Origin: Lentibacillus sp. CBA3610
GTDB taxonomy: Bacteria > Bacillota > Bacilli > Bacillales > Amphibacillaceae
Reading direction: 5' to 3'
Assembly (NCBI RefSeq): GCF_013373365.1
Contig: NZ_CP035925.1
Span: 2,294,001 to 2,358,000 of the forward strand
Length of the DNA: 64,000 bases
A program made the translations under genes and the position numbers. Shown piece by piece: positions 36,906 through 46,565 of the stretch (position 1 is its first letter; the number at the start of each line of letters is the position of its first letter). The notes below the pieces were generated by a model. The model saw nothing but the letters and a program-made list of their open reading frames with translations, did not search any database and had not been told where the DNA came from.

Positions 36906-38010
36906 TTAATGCGCTTGAGTTTCAGTATCCGATTCATTGGCTATGGCCCAAATGAATCCTGCCAGTTCTCTTGCAACGGCCGTGATGGCTTTTCCGCTTT
37001 CCTTCCCACGTCCTAATAGGCGGAAGTATTTTTTGTGCAGGCGGTTTTGTGCTTTCCATGAAATATTCAGGATATTCGTTGGCTGTCCTTGTTGCCTCTT
37101 TTTTAGCTCACCTTTCACGGCAGGCTGGTAACGATAGCTCCACGCCGCCTCTTTTATTAATAATTCCGTACATGACGATTTCCTGCCTTGGTGATATTCC
37201 TAATCTGCGTAGTCCACCACTGGAACTTCACTGGGACCAGTCCATTGTAGGCCATAAATTGGTTAGGCGTTTGAAACCGTTCAAATGACATGATTTCCGC
37301 AAACCAAACTGGTAGCTGTAAATGACTGCCACACCTCGTAAAGTCATGAGTTTTGAAATCATTGGCGCATGGACGCCTTCGTTGGCTTGTTCCTTAATCT
37401 CCTGTCTACACTTTCAATCGTTGCTGACATTCCTTCACCTGCTGCAAATATTCTTGGATGCCACGCGAGAGGCAGAGCGTTCAATTTTTAAACTATCCAG
37501 CCATCCCAATACTTACTGTCCACCTTTTCGTACCTTGAGGCGTTTAATCTCTTTCTGAGAAGAAATTTGATCAATCGCTGTTTAGCTCTTAATCATCTCC
37601 TTTCACATCCTCACGTGCCCGACCAGGTCGCGCAAAGCTTCATCATCTTTCTGTTTGTACATAGATAGTGTTAACTCTCCGAACGATAAAGCGTCGCTAA
37701 GTTCAAGGCATCCCGCTTGGTCTGTCTTAACACGATCACCGGGCTTCTGAGGAATTAACGATGGTGCAACCACGTCACATTCAATATCCATACTCTTCAG
37801 GAGACGATAAAGTCCATACCCGGTTGGGCCAGCTTCATAACAAAAATTGAAGTTGTTCCGGCATCCCTAATTTGCTATTAATCCTGATTGCCTCTACTGT
37901 ATAAGGAATCATTCCAATATACCTTGCCTTTGAGCGCCCTTCTTCCGCAACACCGACTGCAATTTTTTCCTTTGACACGTCTAATCCCACATATTTTGTG
38001 ATATACTCCA
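36906..38010 (-). pseudogene. IS110-family transposase, degraded
   Basis: The N-terminus reads MEYITKYVGLDVSKEKIAV (DEDD RuvC-like domain start) with GGAG upstream. Later pieces in other frames are CDVVAPSLIPQKPGDRVKT, IKEQANEGVHAPMISKLMT and, at the end, ISWKAQNRLHKKYFRLL with VARELAGFIWAI, all typical of IS110 transposases. Several frameshifts and internal stops make it non-functional. Element ends are not defined; the surrounding 36340-38130 is non-coding. Confidence 0.85.
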
Positions 38011-38128
38011 TCATACTAGCTCCTTTCGTATTATAGCTCTGAATTTGGTTTGGCTTACTAGTAATACAGTATGAACCAAAATTAATCTACGTTCTTACGA
38101 TTAAGGGGCTAGTTTCGTTCATGATAAC

Positions 38129-38324
38129 TCCTGCGGGAAAGCGCAGTGGGAAGACCCCGCAGAAAAAAAGCGAACTTCTTTTTTTCGAGGAGGCTCCTGC
38201 GGGAAAGCGCAGTGGGAAGACCCCGCAGAAAAAAAGCGAACTTCTTTTTTTCGAGGAGGCTGAGCTCGGGGCCCGCGGAAAGCGTAGTGTTTTTCCGCAG
38301 CGGTCACTTAAATTCATAATTACA
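38129..38324. repeat. GC-rich 66-bp tandem repeat, CTCCTGCGGG type
   Basis: Two identical-looking 66-base units start at 38129 and 38195 (CTCCTGCGGGAAAGCGCAG ... TTTCGAGGAGG). A related third part follows, with GGCCCGCGGAAAGCG and TTTTTCCGCAGCGG. The sequence is strongly palindromic (CTGCGGG / CCCGCAG). Such blocks are widespread intergenic repeats in Bacillaceae. A related end (GGAGACTGATATGAACGAAAC, 36358-36379) lies inverted on the other side of the dead IS110. Confidence 0.8.
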
Positions 38325-38462
38325 ACTAGTTTATCAATCATAGATTTTGGTGAAGAGCCAAAAAAAACATCTTCAAATCTTTTGCTTTTAACTCATCTTC
38401 TTAAGAGAAACTTACGTCCTGTTGCATGTGGGATAGATAGGCTTATTTCTTTGACAACATTT

Positions 38463-38547
38463 AAAAAAGCTACCATTACAGTTCACCAAGGAATGATAGC
38501 CTTCAAAAAATTTTCAACAATATACGATGGTTTTAGGGAAGTAAAAA
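38463..38547 (-). repeat. Dispersed terminator-like repeat, copy 2
   Basis: AAAAAAGCTACCAT ... TCACCAAGGAATGATAGC, homologous to 33490-33573 in the same orientation. Here no gene on the minus strand needs a terminator, supporting a mobile or duplicated element. Confidence 0.5.
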
Positions 38548-38622
38548 TATTATTGTCAGGACTACCACACCAGAACTTTAAGTATGATATGATAGTTAAA
38601 ACAATACAAGGAGTGAGCTCAA

Positions 38623-39579
38623 TTGCCAATTCATCACCATCATCATCCGTATATGACCATACATGACTTTAAAGCGCACAGCCACTATGGATGGGATAAT
38701 TCTTTTAAACCGATTGCTGAAGTTGAATCCGGTCAAAAAGTAACCTATGAAATTACTGAATCTTCTGGCGGTCAATTTACCAAACATTCAACTTCACTGG
38801 ATGTCAAAAATATGGATTTTGCAAAGGTCAATCCGGTTGCAGGCCCAGTTTATGTAAAAGGTGCCCAGCCTGGGGATACATTAGAGATCGAAATGCTCGA
38901 TTTTCGCCAGCTGGACTGGGGCTGGACAGCCATTATACCCGGTTTTGGTCTGCTTGCCGACGAGTTTCAAGAACCAGCCATTAAAACATTTGATTTAACC
39001 AACCGACATAAAACCGAATTTCTTGATGGCATCGACTTATTCGTCAAGCCTTTTCCTGGCACAGTCGGAGTCGCCCTGCCTGAACAAGGTAATTTCAGTG
39101 TCGTCCCACCACGGGAAAACGGCGGCAACATGGATATACGCCATTTGACACGAGGCACCAAGCTTTACCTCCCTGTATGGGTCGAAGGAGCACTATTCTC
39201 AATCGGAGACACACATGCCGCACAGGGAGATGGTGAGGTGTGCGGTACAGCTGTTGAAGCATCGATGGAGGCAACCATCCGGTTCAAACTGCACAAAGGA
39301 AAATCCATTGCCGAGCCGCGTTATGAGATTCCCGGACCGCCAACACCGGAAGCGGACAGCAGAGGCTATTACGTCACAACCGGCCATGGTGAGGATCTGG
39401 TTGAAGCATCCCGAAACGCCATCCGCTATATGATTGAACATCTCGTGGACACCTATAAAATGAGTGAGCAGGAAGCGTATATGCTTTGCAGCGTTGCTGT
39501 TGATTTGCGCATCAGTGAAATTGTTGATATGCCGAATCATCTTGTATCTGCGTTCTTGCCTAATTCAGTTTTTAAATGA
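38623..39579 (+). CDS. Acetamidase/formamidase family protein
   Basis: Amide hydrolase of 318 residues releasing ammonia from small amides. Family features include LDVKNMDFAKVNPVAGPVYV, GAQPGDTLEI, FGLLADEF, the metal-site region LYLPVWVEGALFSIGDTHAAQGDGEVCGT (spread over about 30 residues) and CSVAVDLRISEIVD. The start is a TTG at 38623 with AAGGAGTG nine bases upstream. The N-terminus MPIHHHHHPYM carries five natural histidines in a row. Monocistronic; it may share a nitrogen-scavenging role with the amidohydrolase cluster. Confidence 0.88.
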   Translation: MPIHHHHHPYMTIHDFKAHSHYGWDNSFKPIAEVESGQKVTYEITESSGGQFTKHSTSLDVKNMDFAKVNPVAGPVYVKGAQPGDTLEIEMLDFRQLDWGWTAIIPGFGLLADEFQEPAIKTFDLTNRHKTEFLDGIDLFVKPFPGTVGVALPEQGNFSVVPPRENGGNMDIRHLTRGTKLYLPVWVEGALFSIGDTHAAQGDGEVCGTAVEASMEATIRFKLHKGKSIAEPRYEIPGPPTPEADSRGYYVTTGHGEDLVEASRNAIRYMIEHLVDTYKMSEQEAYMLCSVAVDLRISEIVDMPNHLVSAFLPNSVFK

Positions 39580-39588
39580 CAGGAAAGT

Positions 39589-39615
39589 GGGACAAAGGGT
39601 CTGACCCCCTGTCCC
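39589..39615 (+). repeat. GGGAC...GTCCC palindromic repeat (type A)
   Basis: GGGACAAAGGGTCTGACC followed by CCCTGTCCC, a near-perfect palindrome ten bases after the acetamidase stop codon. Confidence 0.85.
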
Positions 39616-39730
39616 ACCCCGAGCTTTGAAATAAGAAGATGATTATTGTCGTCTAGCGAAGTAGCATAAAAAGCACCGATTCATCCCCCACTAAATGACA
39701 GATTTTGAAGGGGACTTCTCGGCGAATCTG

Positions 39731-40906
39731 TTAAACATAACTCACAGAAACACGCGAATGCCTCCGATAAATTTGCCACATGCCGAATACGCTAATTAAC
39801 AACCAAATCGTCCCAACCGAAAACACCCCGATAGTCGTTTCTGAAAACAATCCGGTTACAAATGATCCGGCCACAACACCCAGCGAGAAAAATCCGTAAA
39901 ACAGACCATACGCCTTTCCGCGTCTTGTTGCATTGGTATTGTTCGCCACCATTGCTGTCATGGAAGGGAAAATTAATGCAAAACCGACGCCATAAATTGC
40001 CATCACAGCAAACATGAGTGATTGCACCGTCACAAATTCCAGCAGGATAAGCGCCAAACTCAAAATAAGCAATCCTGTCATCAAGGTTGTTGCATAGGAA
40101 AATCTGTCGTACAGCCGGTTTGTCGGCAAAACAAAAATTAACGTTGCAACAATAGCGAATGTGCTCAACAGAATTCCGCTTAAGCTGCTGTCGAAACCGA
40201 GCGCTTCCACTTGTAGCGGCAGTGCATATGCCAGGATACCTTGTGCAAACATGAGCGAAAAAGCACCTAAGTAACTTAACTGCAATCCCGGACGCTTAAA
40301 CAACACGTCGATACCACTTTCAGGGATATCTTCTTGTACCGGCTGAGCAGTTGGTTCCGCCTCCTTTTCAGGAAGCACGAAGTAGGCCAAAACCGCAGTC
40401 ACAATCATTAATATACCAATTGAGACAAAAACTGTATCAGCACCGAAGTTCGAGCTGATTATCCCGCCATAAGCCGGTCCGATAATCGATGCCATCCCAA
40501 CACCGGCACCGGACAAAGCCATTACTTTCCCTTTTTTCTTCCCGGCCTTTTGGTTCGCCAAATACGTGAACGCAGCCGGAACGAGCAGACCACCCGTTAA
40601 TCCATGGAAGAATCGCAGCACAAGCAATTGCACCGGTGAAGTGACAAACGCATAGAACAGCAATAATACACCGGTCAGCAGCAAACCAACGCCAAGTATA
40701 CCATTGATGCCTTTTCGGTCGATATATATACCTGAAATCATATTGCCCAAAACATTGGAAAACGAATACATGCCAACAATTATGCCAATCATAACCGCTG
40801 AAGCCCCAAGTCCCTGCGCATACGGACTCATAATCGGGAGCTGGGAGAATGTATCAACAAACGAAACAATTATTAAAAAATATATAAAATAAATCAAATG
40901 TGTCAT
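39731..40906 (-). CDS. MFS transporter
   Basis: Major-facilitator protein of about 391 residues and 12 membrane segments in two halves joined by an acidic loop (EKEAEPTAQPVQEDIPESG). Motif A variants are present (GIYIDRKGINGILGVG, NRLYDRFSYATTLMTG). LRFFHGLTGGLLVPAAFTYL and the motif-C-like GAGVGMASIIGPAYGG suggest an exporter. Start ATG 40906 directly abuts AGGGG; a TTG at 40897 has better spacing (nine bases). Substrate unknown. Confidence 0.85.
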   Translation of the reverse strand: MTHLIYFIYFLIIVSFVDTFSQLPIMSPYAQGLGASAVMIGIIVGMYSFSNVLGNMISGIYIDRKGINGILGVGLLLTGVLLLFYAFVTSPVQLLVLRFFHGLTGGLLVPAAFTYLANQKAGKKKGKVMALSGAGVGMASIIGPAYGGIISSNFGADTVFVSIGILMIVTAVLAYFVLPEKEAEPTAQPVQEDIPESGIDVLFKRPGLQLSYLGAFSLMFAQGILAYALPLQVEALGFDSSLSGILLSTFAIVATLIFVLPTNRLYDRFSYATTLMTGLLILSLALILLEFVTVQSLMFAVMAIYGVGFALIFPSMTAMVANNTNATRRGKAYGLFYGFFSLGVVAGSFVTGLFSETTIGVFSVGTIWLLISVFGMWQIYRRHSRVSVSYV

Positions 40907-41102
40907 CCCCTATTCTACTACTTTTATTTTACAACCACCCTCACTCTCCTGCAACGAACAATTTTGTGAACAGATTTTGTTACCTGATACATTCATCGTT
41001 GGTAACACCAGCCGCAACCTAAGCCTTTGATGGCAACTCCCTAAACAAAAACAGGCGATTGAATGGGTAGTATCGTCACCCAACTCACTGCCGTAGAGAG
41101 CC

Positions 41103-41145
41103 AAAAAAATCAGGAATCCGAAACAAGCTGTTCGAATTCCTGATT
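41103..41145 (-). terminator. Terminator downstream of the SAM-regulated symporter
   Basis: ATCAGGAATTCG and CGGATTCCTGAT pair on the minus strand and are followed by TTTTTTT. It lies about 170 bases past the symporter stop codon. Confidence 0.75.
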
Positions 41146-41312
41146 AATCATATTTGGTATTGGCAATAGGGAATTACTCAAACGCAATGTCTATACGTTT
41201 CAGTTCATTTTTTTCAACTTTTAGCATCCGAACTTCCCATGAAATACTGTTTTTCCATCCTGATTAATGAATCCTTGACGGCTGCCACTAACGAAGAACA
41301 CTAAAAGACCAC

Positions 41313-42925
41313 CTACAGATCCGCCACATCCCTTAGTAATTGCTCCTTCTCATTCTTCGGCCGGATAAAACGCATGACGGCTATGAAAAGACATAAAATC
41401 GATGCAAACATAAATAATCCGAACAAACCATTTTGATGGAGCGGTGAAAAATAAACAGCATTAATGCCAGCCAGAATGACACCCCCAAGCAAACCGAAAT
41501 AACCAAAGCGATCTGCCGGACGTACAAACCATTTCGATCCAGGGTCAAGCAGGGTAACCAGAGTAATGCTCAACACGTTGACGCTGCTGCCGACCCAGAC
41601 AGGATGTATATTCAGGAAAAATTCGTTTGGATGCCAATCGCCCAAGTAATACCATAATAAGCCACTGGCAAACCCTGTGAACAACGCGGTCACAACAGCG
41701 CGTTTGGTCACAACCGGCCAAAACAGCGCAGCTACCACTGGTGCGAAAGTGGCACTATTGCGGAATGTCCAAGCCATCACATTCCACCAGGCTGATTGTT
41801 CCGTACGCATTAAGCCAAACACTATCATCAGCACCGTTAACAACAGTAATGACATCTTCGTATATTTGATCAAGCTGATTTCGATGCGGCCGGATTTAAC
41901 GCGCTGCCGACGTCCACGCCGAGACTTGTGGCACCGGAAAATTGGCACGGTCCGCCCCAGCCCAGCGCACACGCCCATACACCTAGGAAAAACAGACCAA
42001 CAAGCGGTGCAGGCAGCACTTCCATTAAATAGAGCGGAACACCTATTAATCCGGTTTGGGCATCGGGAACCACAATTGCCGCCGCCATGCCGAACAGGAC
42101 ACCAGCCAGAATAAACGGCACAGCCATGAATCCCGCCATGAACATTCCTTTTTGCCCTTCTTCAGCGGACCGTGCAGACAGCGCCATCTGAAAGGCAGCC
42201 TGAGCCAAAATGACATTGACCAGAAATGTGGCAAACCAAACGATAATCACTTGCAAACCGGCATTGCCAAAATCAAACATGGCCGGCTGCTCCTGAGCAA
42301 GCGTTCGCAAGCCATCCATTCCCGGATTAATGAAAAAAGCCACAACGCCGATCAGAACCATCACCGTAAACAAAACGATGTTCATGGTTTGCGTAAACGC
42401 GAGCGACCACATTCCCCCAGACTGAAGATAGATGAAAAGTAAAAGCGCCGTAAATGCCACTGAAAGGGGGAGGGAAATGCCCGTAAACACATGAATGGCT
42501 GAAGCAAACGCAATAGCTGTCGCCACCGACCACATTGGAAAAGCAAAGGCAGTAATAGCTCCCGCCACACCTTTAGCCGCCCGCCCATACTGATCACCGA
42601 TAAGACCGGAAACCGTCACAAGCATCTTGTTCCGAAATGGACGGATGATTAACAACGCAATAATTAAAATTTGCACAATCTCCGCAACACCATACCAAAC
42701 TGCAGAAACACCGCTTAAGTAGGAAAGTTCAAGAATTGAAATATAAGAGGAACCGGAAAATAACCCCGTTATACAAAAAGCCACGATCCATTTATTAAAC
42801 TTCCGATTACCGACAAAATAACTGTTTTCACTGGTCAGACGCCGTTTGGCAACCTGCCCGGCAATAATCAAGGCAGCGGTATAGCCAACCGCCAGAATTA
42901 TAATCCATAGTCCGTATGAGGTCAT
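41313..42925 (-). pseudogene. Sodium:solute symporter under SAM-riboswitch control, frameshifted
   Basis: SSS-family Na+ symporter. The first part (MTSYGLWIIILAVGY ..., with ENSYFVGNRKFNKW and GLFSGSSYISILE) runs in one frame from 42925 to about 41880. The remainder, from ISLIKYTKMSLLLLTVL to the C-terminal RPKNEKEQLLRDVADL, is in another frame. One indel near 41880-41900 therefore splits a gene of about 535 codons. GAAAGGGG precedes the ATG. The SAM-I riboswitch at 43054-43162 lies 130 bases upstream, implying a role in methionine or related sulfur-compound uptake. A sequencing indel cannot be excluded. Confidence 0.85.
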
Positions 42926-43001
42926 GTTACGTTTCCCCTTTCATTAAACGATTAAATTGATATGTTTACCCCGATAAATGCAAAAAGCTATCTAAGCAAT
43001 C

Positions 43002-43036
43002 AAAAAGCCCCCTTCCTATAAGTAAGAAGAGGGCTG
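43002..43036 (-). terminator. Riboswitch expression-platform terminator
   Basis: On the minus strand AGCCCTCTTC and GGAAGGGGGCT form a stem followed by TTTTTG. The 5' arm CCTCTTCTT can alternatively pair with AAGAAGAGG at the 3' edge of the aptamer, the expected antiterminator switch. Confidence 0.88.
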
Positions 43037-43053
43037 AAATAATCATGACGCCT

Positions 43054-43162
43054 CTTCTTATCTTCCAGACACTTGTCTGATGGAATTGGCACAGTACTCC
43101 GAAAAAGAGTCCGCTGCCGAGGTTTCAAAGGGCCATTCCCCTCCACCTCTCTGGATAAGAAG
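43054..43162 (-). promoter_or_regulatory. SAM-I (S-box) riboswitch
   Basis: The minus-strand aptamer begins and ends with the P1 arms CTTCTTATC / GATAAGAAG. It contains the conserved S-box core AGAGGTGGAGGGAA-like stretch (AGAGAGGTGGAGGGGAATGG) and GCCCTTTGAAACCTCGGCAG, then a P3 arm region and GTGCCAATTCCATCAGAC. The terminator and the symporter gene follow. High S-adenosylmethionine would favour the terminator and switch the symporter off. Confidence 0.93.
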
Positions 43163-43367
43163 TTTGTATTGCTTTTTTATGGAATTGTCTATAATCTACA
43201 CCATATCACTGGACAGGTCAATGATCAATTTGAAAATGTCTGAATGAAAGCAGCACTGCCAGTCTCCTGCAATCCCGGTTGACCGTTTTATAGCAGTGAC
43301 ACTTACGCGTGACTTAATTGGTGTCCCCGGAACCGAAAACGTAAGGAACAACCAAGTGATTGTTCCT

Positions 43368-43808
43368 TCAAACGTAATCATTGGCACGGCAAAAGCGACC
43401 AATGATCCCGATATGCCCCCATGCCCGGCAGGCTTCTGTCATTCCCCAACGATAAAAACTTTTGGTAACTTCAGTTGCCAGTTCCCAGCCAACATATACA
43501 GCCATCGTCCCCAAAAAGGCCGCAATCGCTCCCGGAATGGCTTGGATCGAAATATCATCCTGTTTCAAATGATGTATTTTGTAAACATGTAATGCCTGAT
43601 GAATCACGTCAATCTCAGAATCCGTTAATTCATTTGCTGCGCCTGTTTTATCAATGACAAACCAGCCATCTTCAGGAACCATATAAGAACTTATCTGTTC
43701 AAATTTAGCTTTCATCTCATCCGTCGTCATCATTGCTTCAGCTAATTCATGCCCCTGATAACGACCAGGACCTCTGTTACCGCTTGCTCTGTGGTTTTCG
43801 TTTGACAC
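43368..43808 (-). CDS. Uncharacterised protein at the end of the effector cassette
   Basis: 146 residues from a GTG at 43808, with GGGAGG nine bases upstream. Residues 1-30 are polar and glycine-rich (GNRGPGRYQGHEL). Residues ~38-85 contain a hydrophilic region (EDGWFVIDKTGAANELTD). The C-terminus is amphipathic to hydrophobic (AIPGAIAAFLGTMAVYVGW), ending with two cysteines (TEACRAWGHIG, GRFCRAN). The composition recalls bacteriocin-like or membrane-active proteins, but I do not recognise a family. Last gene of the 43.4-47.2 kb cassette. Confidence 0.65.
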   Translation of the reverse strand: MSNENHRASGNRGPGRYQGHELAEAMMTTDEMKAKFEQISSYMVPEDGWFVIDKTGAANELTDSEIDVIHQALHVYKIHHLKQDDISIQAIPGAIAAFLGTMAVYVGWELATEVTKSFYRWGMTEACRAWGHIGIIGRFCRANDYV

Positions 43809-43922
43809 GTTTGACAACCTCCCAGAAATAGCGTTTGTTGATATCAAAATAGCATATACCGGTTTTATGGTTATGCGTTCTGTCCACAAAAGCACAATAC
43901 TAAATGATTAAAAAGCTTTTCA

Positions 43923-44321
43923 TTAAACATCAGATTCAGTTTTATTGTAATCCCTGATTAAAAAATAAGCCACAATGTATAAGATAATTGGTGCAGCGAG
44001 GATGAGCAGAAGGGGAGTTAACATCAATAATATGGAATAATCATCGGAATCAACGGCTGTTATACCTTTCGTAAAATGATACCCTACCCAAAAATTTACT
44101 AAAAATGGAATAATATAAAAGCGAAGCCAAGGCTTATTTTTACTAATAACAATCCGGTAATATGCCAACCAGCTGACTATCATGACTGTAAGCATAAAAA
44201 TCATTTGAAAAATATGAGACGTTGGTGTGCTGAGTCCTTCCGTCAGCCTCAATACCAAAACTGTCGTCATATAAAGCACTATAATGGTATTAACTAAGAC
44301 ATACCCAATTTTATCTTTCAA
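43923..44321 (-). CDS. Four-helix membrane protein of the effector cassette
   Basis: 132 residues from a TTG at 44321, with GAGGG seven bases upstream; the frame is open further up but without a ribosome site. Four membrane segments are evident (GYVLVNTIIVLYMTTVLVL, MIFMLTVMIVSWLAYY, RFYIIPFLVNFWVGYHF, LLMLTPLLLILAAPIILYI). No family recognised. Its position downstream of the lipase-like effector suggests an immunity or accessory role (inference). Confidence 0.65.
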   Translation of the reverse strand: MKDKIGYVLVNTIIVLYMTTVLVLRLTEGLSTPTSHIFQMIFMLTVMIVSWLAYYRIVISKNKPWLRFYIIPFLVNFWVGYHFTKGITAVDSDDYSILLMLTPLLLILAAPIILYIVAYFLIRDYNKTESDV

Positions 44322-44408
44322 TCTATCGCCCTCTTTTAGGTTAATGCTTATGCCAGCAATTGGCAAGCGCTCCAAATTTGGGTTGTCAAAGCAGCCTTGA
44401 ACTTATCC

Positions 44409-44744
44409 CTAAACATTATCCTGATATCTGATGGTGAGCCGCTGTGTTTTCATATCGTCTATCTGCTCGTTCAATTTTGTTACGGTTCGATTAATTTGAC
44501 GGTTAACATCTTCAAGTAAATCAAGATTTTGACGCTGTAATTTTTTCGTTTCCTCCAGCATCGACTCGACGATTTCCCCTTCTTGATCTTCATTAATAAT
44601 AATGTCATCCACTCGCTTGAAAAAGTCCGTGTCGCATTCATTAATGTTCTCCGCGTGCCGTTTAAGCGTGACTTTCTTATCGGAAAAATCCTCACTATCC
44701 AACAGCTGCTCAGTAATCGTTATAGAATGATGATCCCCTTTCAT
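44409..44744 (-). CDS. Small helical protein, candidate type VII secretion partner
   Basis: 111 residues, highly charged, predicted mostly helical with a coiled-coil second half (MLEETKKLQRQNLDLLEDV, TVTKLNEQIDDMKTQRL). GGAGGG lies ten bases before the ATG, and the gene starts 21 bases after the lipase-like gene. LXG-type and reverse-architecture T7SS effectors are normally encoded with such small helical targeting partners. The DFFKRVDD segment contains a Phe-x-x-x-Asp pattern like that reported in such partners. Assignment is by context. Confidence 0.65.
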   Translation of the reverse strand: MKGDHHSITITEQLLDSEDFSDKKVTLKRHAENINECDTDFFKRVDDIIINEDQEGEIVESMLEETKKLQRQNLDLLEDVNRQINRTVTKLNEQIDDMKTQRLTIRYQDNV

Positions 44745-44765
44745 TTTTAAACACCCTCCACCGCA

Positions 44766-46565
44766 TCAAATAAGGAAGCAATAATCAATGGCCGATCGAT
44801 AGTTTTCGAGATATGTATGGCCTTTTTCCACGCTTTCATGTAAAAGGCTGATCTTGTCATCCATATTAGTATGATTGAACGGGTAAAATTCTTCATGGAC
44901 ATTGATACCTGTGATTGATTTATCCAATCTGGAAAAATAGACATGTTTTCTGAGCAGGTGGGTATACGTGCTGGGGCTTGCTTCCACGTCATAAATCTTA
45001 TTCATGACCTTTTTTCGTTCCGTCTTGTAGCATTGCATGATTTCCCGGTCAATGGCAGCCTGGAGTCGTTTAATCTCTGCCGCTTTGTCATCAAGCAGAC
45101 TTTTCCCTTCCTCATACATGCGCAGCGTGGCAGAAATATTCACCTGGATGTCCCCTTTTCCCTTGGTTGCCGTGAGAACCATATCTGTACCTAAGTAGGA
45201 TTTATTCCCTTTACTCAGCGATGCCAATACACCCGTGATATCATGTCCGCCTCCGATCATTTGCAAAAGATCCCGAAATTCTTCAGTGTCCAGTTTATCG
45301 AGACTCGTCTGGATAGCTTGAGCATGAATGAAACCTTGCCATACTGCACCCGCATCATTCATAACCGGCGGAACAATACTGGACATATCACGGCTCTGTG
45401 CCATATCTGAAATTGATTCTTGTATACCTTCCAATTCAGACTGAATGGTCGTTAGTTCAGTCACAATCAGCTGTTTTTGATCACTATTGATATACCCGGC
45501 ATCGACAAACCGCTGAAATATCACGTCAGCGTTTGTTGTGACCGTTTTGATTTGTGAAAGCAGCCGGGGCAGTTTATCGTTCACATCCCTGACCATCTCA
45601 TCAAATTCATCTGTTATGTATGCCTGACCAAAGTTTCCAAACCCATCATTAAAAACAGACATATTCACACCCGTTAACTCCTGGATTGCAGCGTCAGTCC
45701 CGCCTTGATTGGAAGCAGTCGTATATTGGATGGCCAGTTCCTGGAGATCTTTTACAGCGTCATCCGGAATGTCATCCATGATGGAACGCAGACCTGGATA
45801 ATCTGTATTCGTGTCTACAAATTCCACATCCCCAAGTGTGAAAAAACCGCGTACTCCGCTCACAGCATAAAGTGGATCATCTTCGGAAATGATTTGGTGG
45901 ATGTTTTGAGCTTTGCCTTTATCTTTGTAGTAATCTATGGCGAATTCCTCAATCTGTTTCGGATTAATATCGTAAATCTTATCTGGATTTGAAATCGAGA
46001 TATTGAATCTTTCTCTTATATCTTTTCTAAAATCTCTATCTGCATAAAACATTTGATAATAATTTGTTTGCGCACCATTTACACTATAAACCTCATCAAA
46101 GGTATCATATGCCAAATGTGCAGTAGTATTATTGTTATGTGCTAGCGAATGAGATAATCCCACTACTTCCAAATCTTCACCATTGTCGACTTGCTTCACA
46201 ACTTCTTTTGTAAAGCTATGTGTGGCCTTGGCCTGTGTATAATCCTCTCCCGCAAACATAGATTTCAGGTTATAATCCCAATCGTTTATGTCTTTTGTTC
46301 CTTGGGAAATAACATAAACTTCATTAATATCATTCTCTCCCGAATGAAAGTGAATAGCTGTTCCATCATATGCGGAAGACGTGACGTCAGGATGCTTAGA
46401 ATCAGAGGAGGATATAATTTCAATATCTGCAGGGATTGGTTTCCTATACTCTTCTATATAGATTTTTTTAATTTCTTTTTCTAACTCTTGCTCAGATAAC
46501 TCTTTGTATTCCAGTTCAATAAGCCTTAATCTAATCTCATCTTTATCCAAAAACGAATCACTCAT
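44766..46565 (-). CDS. Class-3-lipase-like protein with long helical C-terminus, candidate T7SS effector
   Basis: 599 residues. Residues ~65-250 look like an alpha/beta-hydrolase of the class 3 lipase type: VYVISQGTKDINDWDYNL corresponds to the FRGT...DW strand, and VVGLSHSLAHNNN (Ser140) to the GxSxG elbow, with Gly replaced by Ser/Ala. From about 270 to 560 the protein is largely alpha-helical without membrane segments or a signal peptide. Catalytic domain first and helical targeting region last is the reversed order described for the S. aureus T7SS lipase TslA. Its start overlaps the lipoprotein stop (ATGA), so the two are coupled. Function is inferred; a DUF6792-type protein is possible. 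Confidence 0.72.
   Translation of the reverse strand: MSDSFLDKDEIRLRLIELEYKELSEQELEKEIKKIYIEEYRKPIPADIEIISSSDSKHPDVTSSAYDGTAIHFHSGENDINEVYVISQGTKDINDWDYNLKSMFAGEDYTQAKATHSFTKEVVKQVDNGEDLEVVGLSHSLAHNNNTTAHLAYDTFDEVYSVNGAQTNYYQMFYADRDFRKDIRERFNISISNPDKIYDINPKQIEEFAIDYYKDKGKAQNIHQIISEDDPLYAVSGVRGFFTLGDVEFVDTNTDYPGLRSIMDDIPDDAVKDLQELAIQYTTASNQGGTDAAIQELTGVNMSVFNDGFGNFGQAYITDEFDEMVRDVNDKLPRLLSQIKTVTTNADVIFQRFVDAGYINSDQKQLIVTELTTIQSELEGIQESISDMAQSRDMSSIVPPVMNDAGAVWQGFIHAQAIQTSLDKLDTEEFRDLLQMIGGGHDITGVLASLSKGNKSYLGTDMVLTATKGKGDIQVNISATLRMYEEGKSLLDDKAAEIKRLQAAIDREIMQCYKTERKKVMNKIYDVEASPSTYTHLLRKHVYFSRLDKSITGINVHEEFYPFNHTNMDDKISLLHESVEKGHTYLENYRSAIDYCFLI

Noticed and set aside
38087..38341. ORFs across the 66-bp tandem repeat on both strands
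   Set aside because: They translate the repeat and its palindromes. 66 is divisible by three, so frames stay open by chance.
41870..42925. Reading the upstream symporter half as a complete short transporter and 41313-41978 as a separate gene
   Set aside because: The two pieces are consecutive parts of one SSS protein in overlapping frames. A single frameshifted gene explains both.
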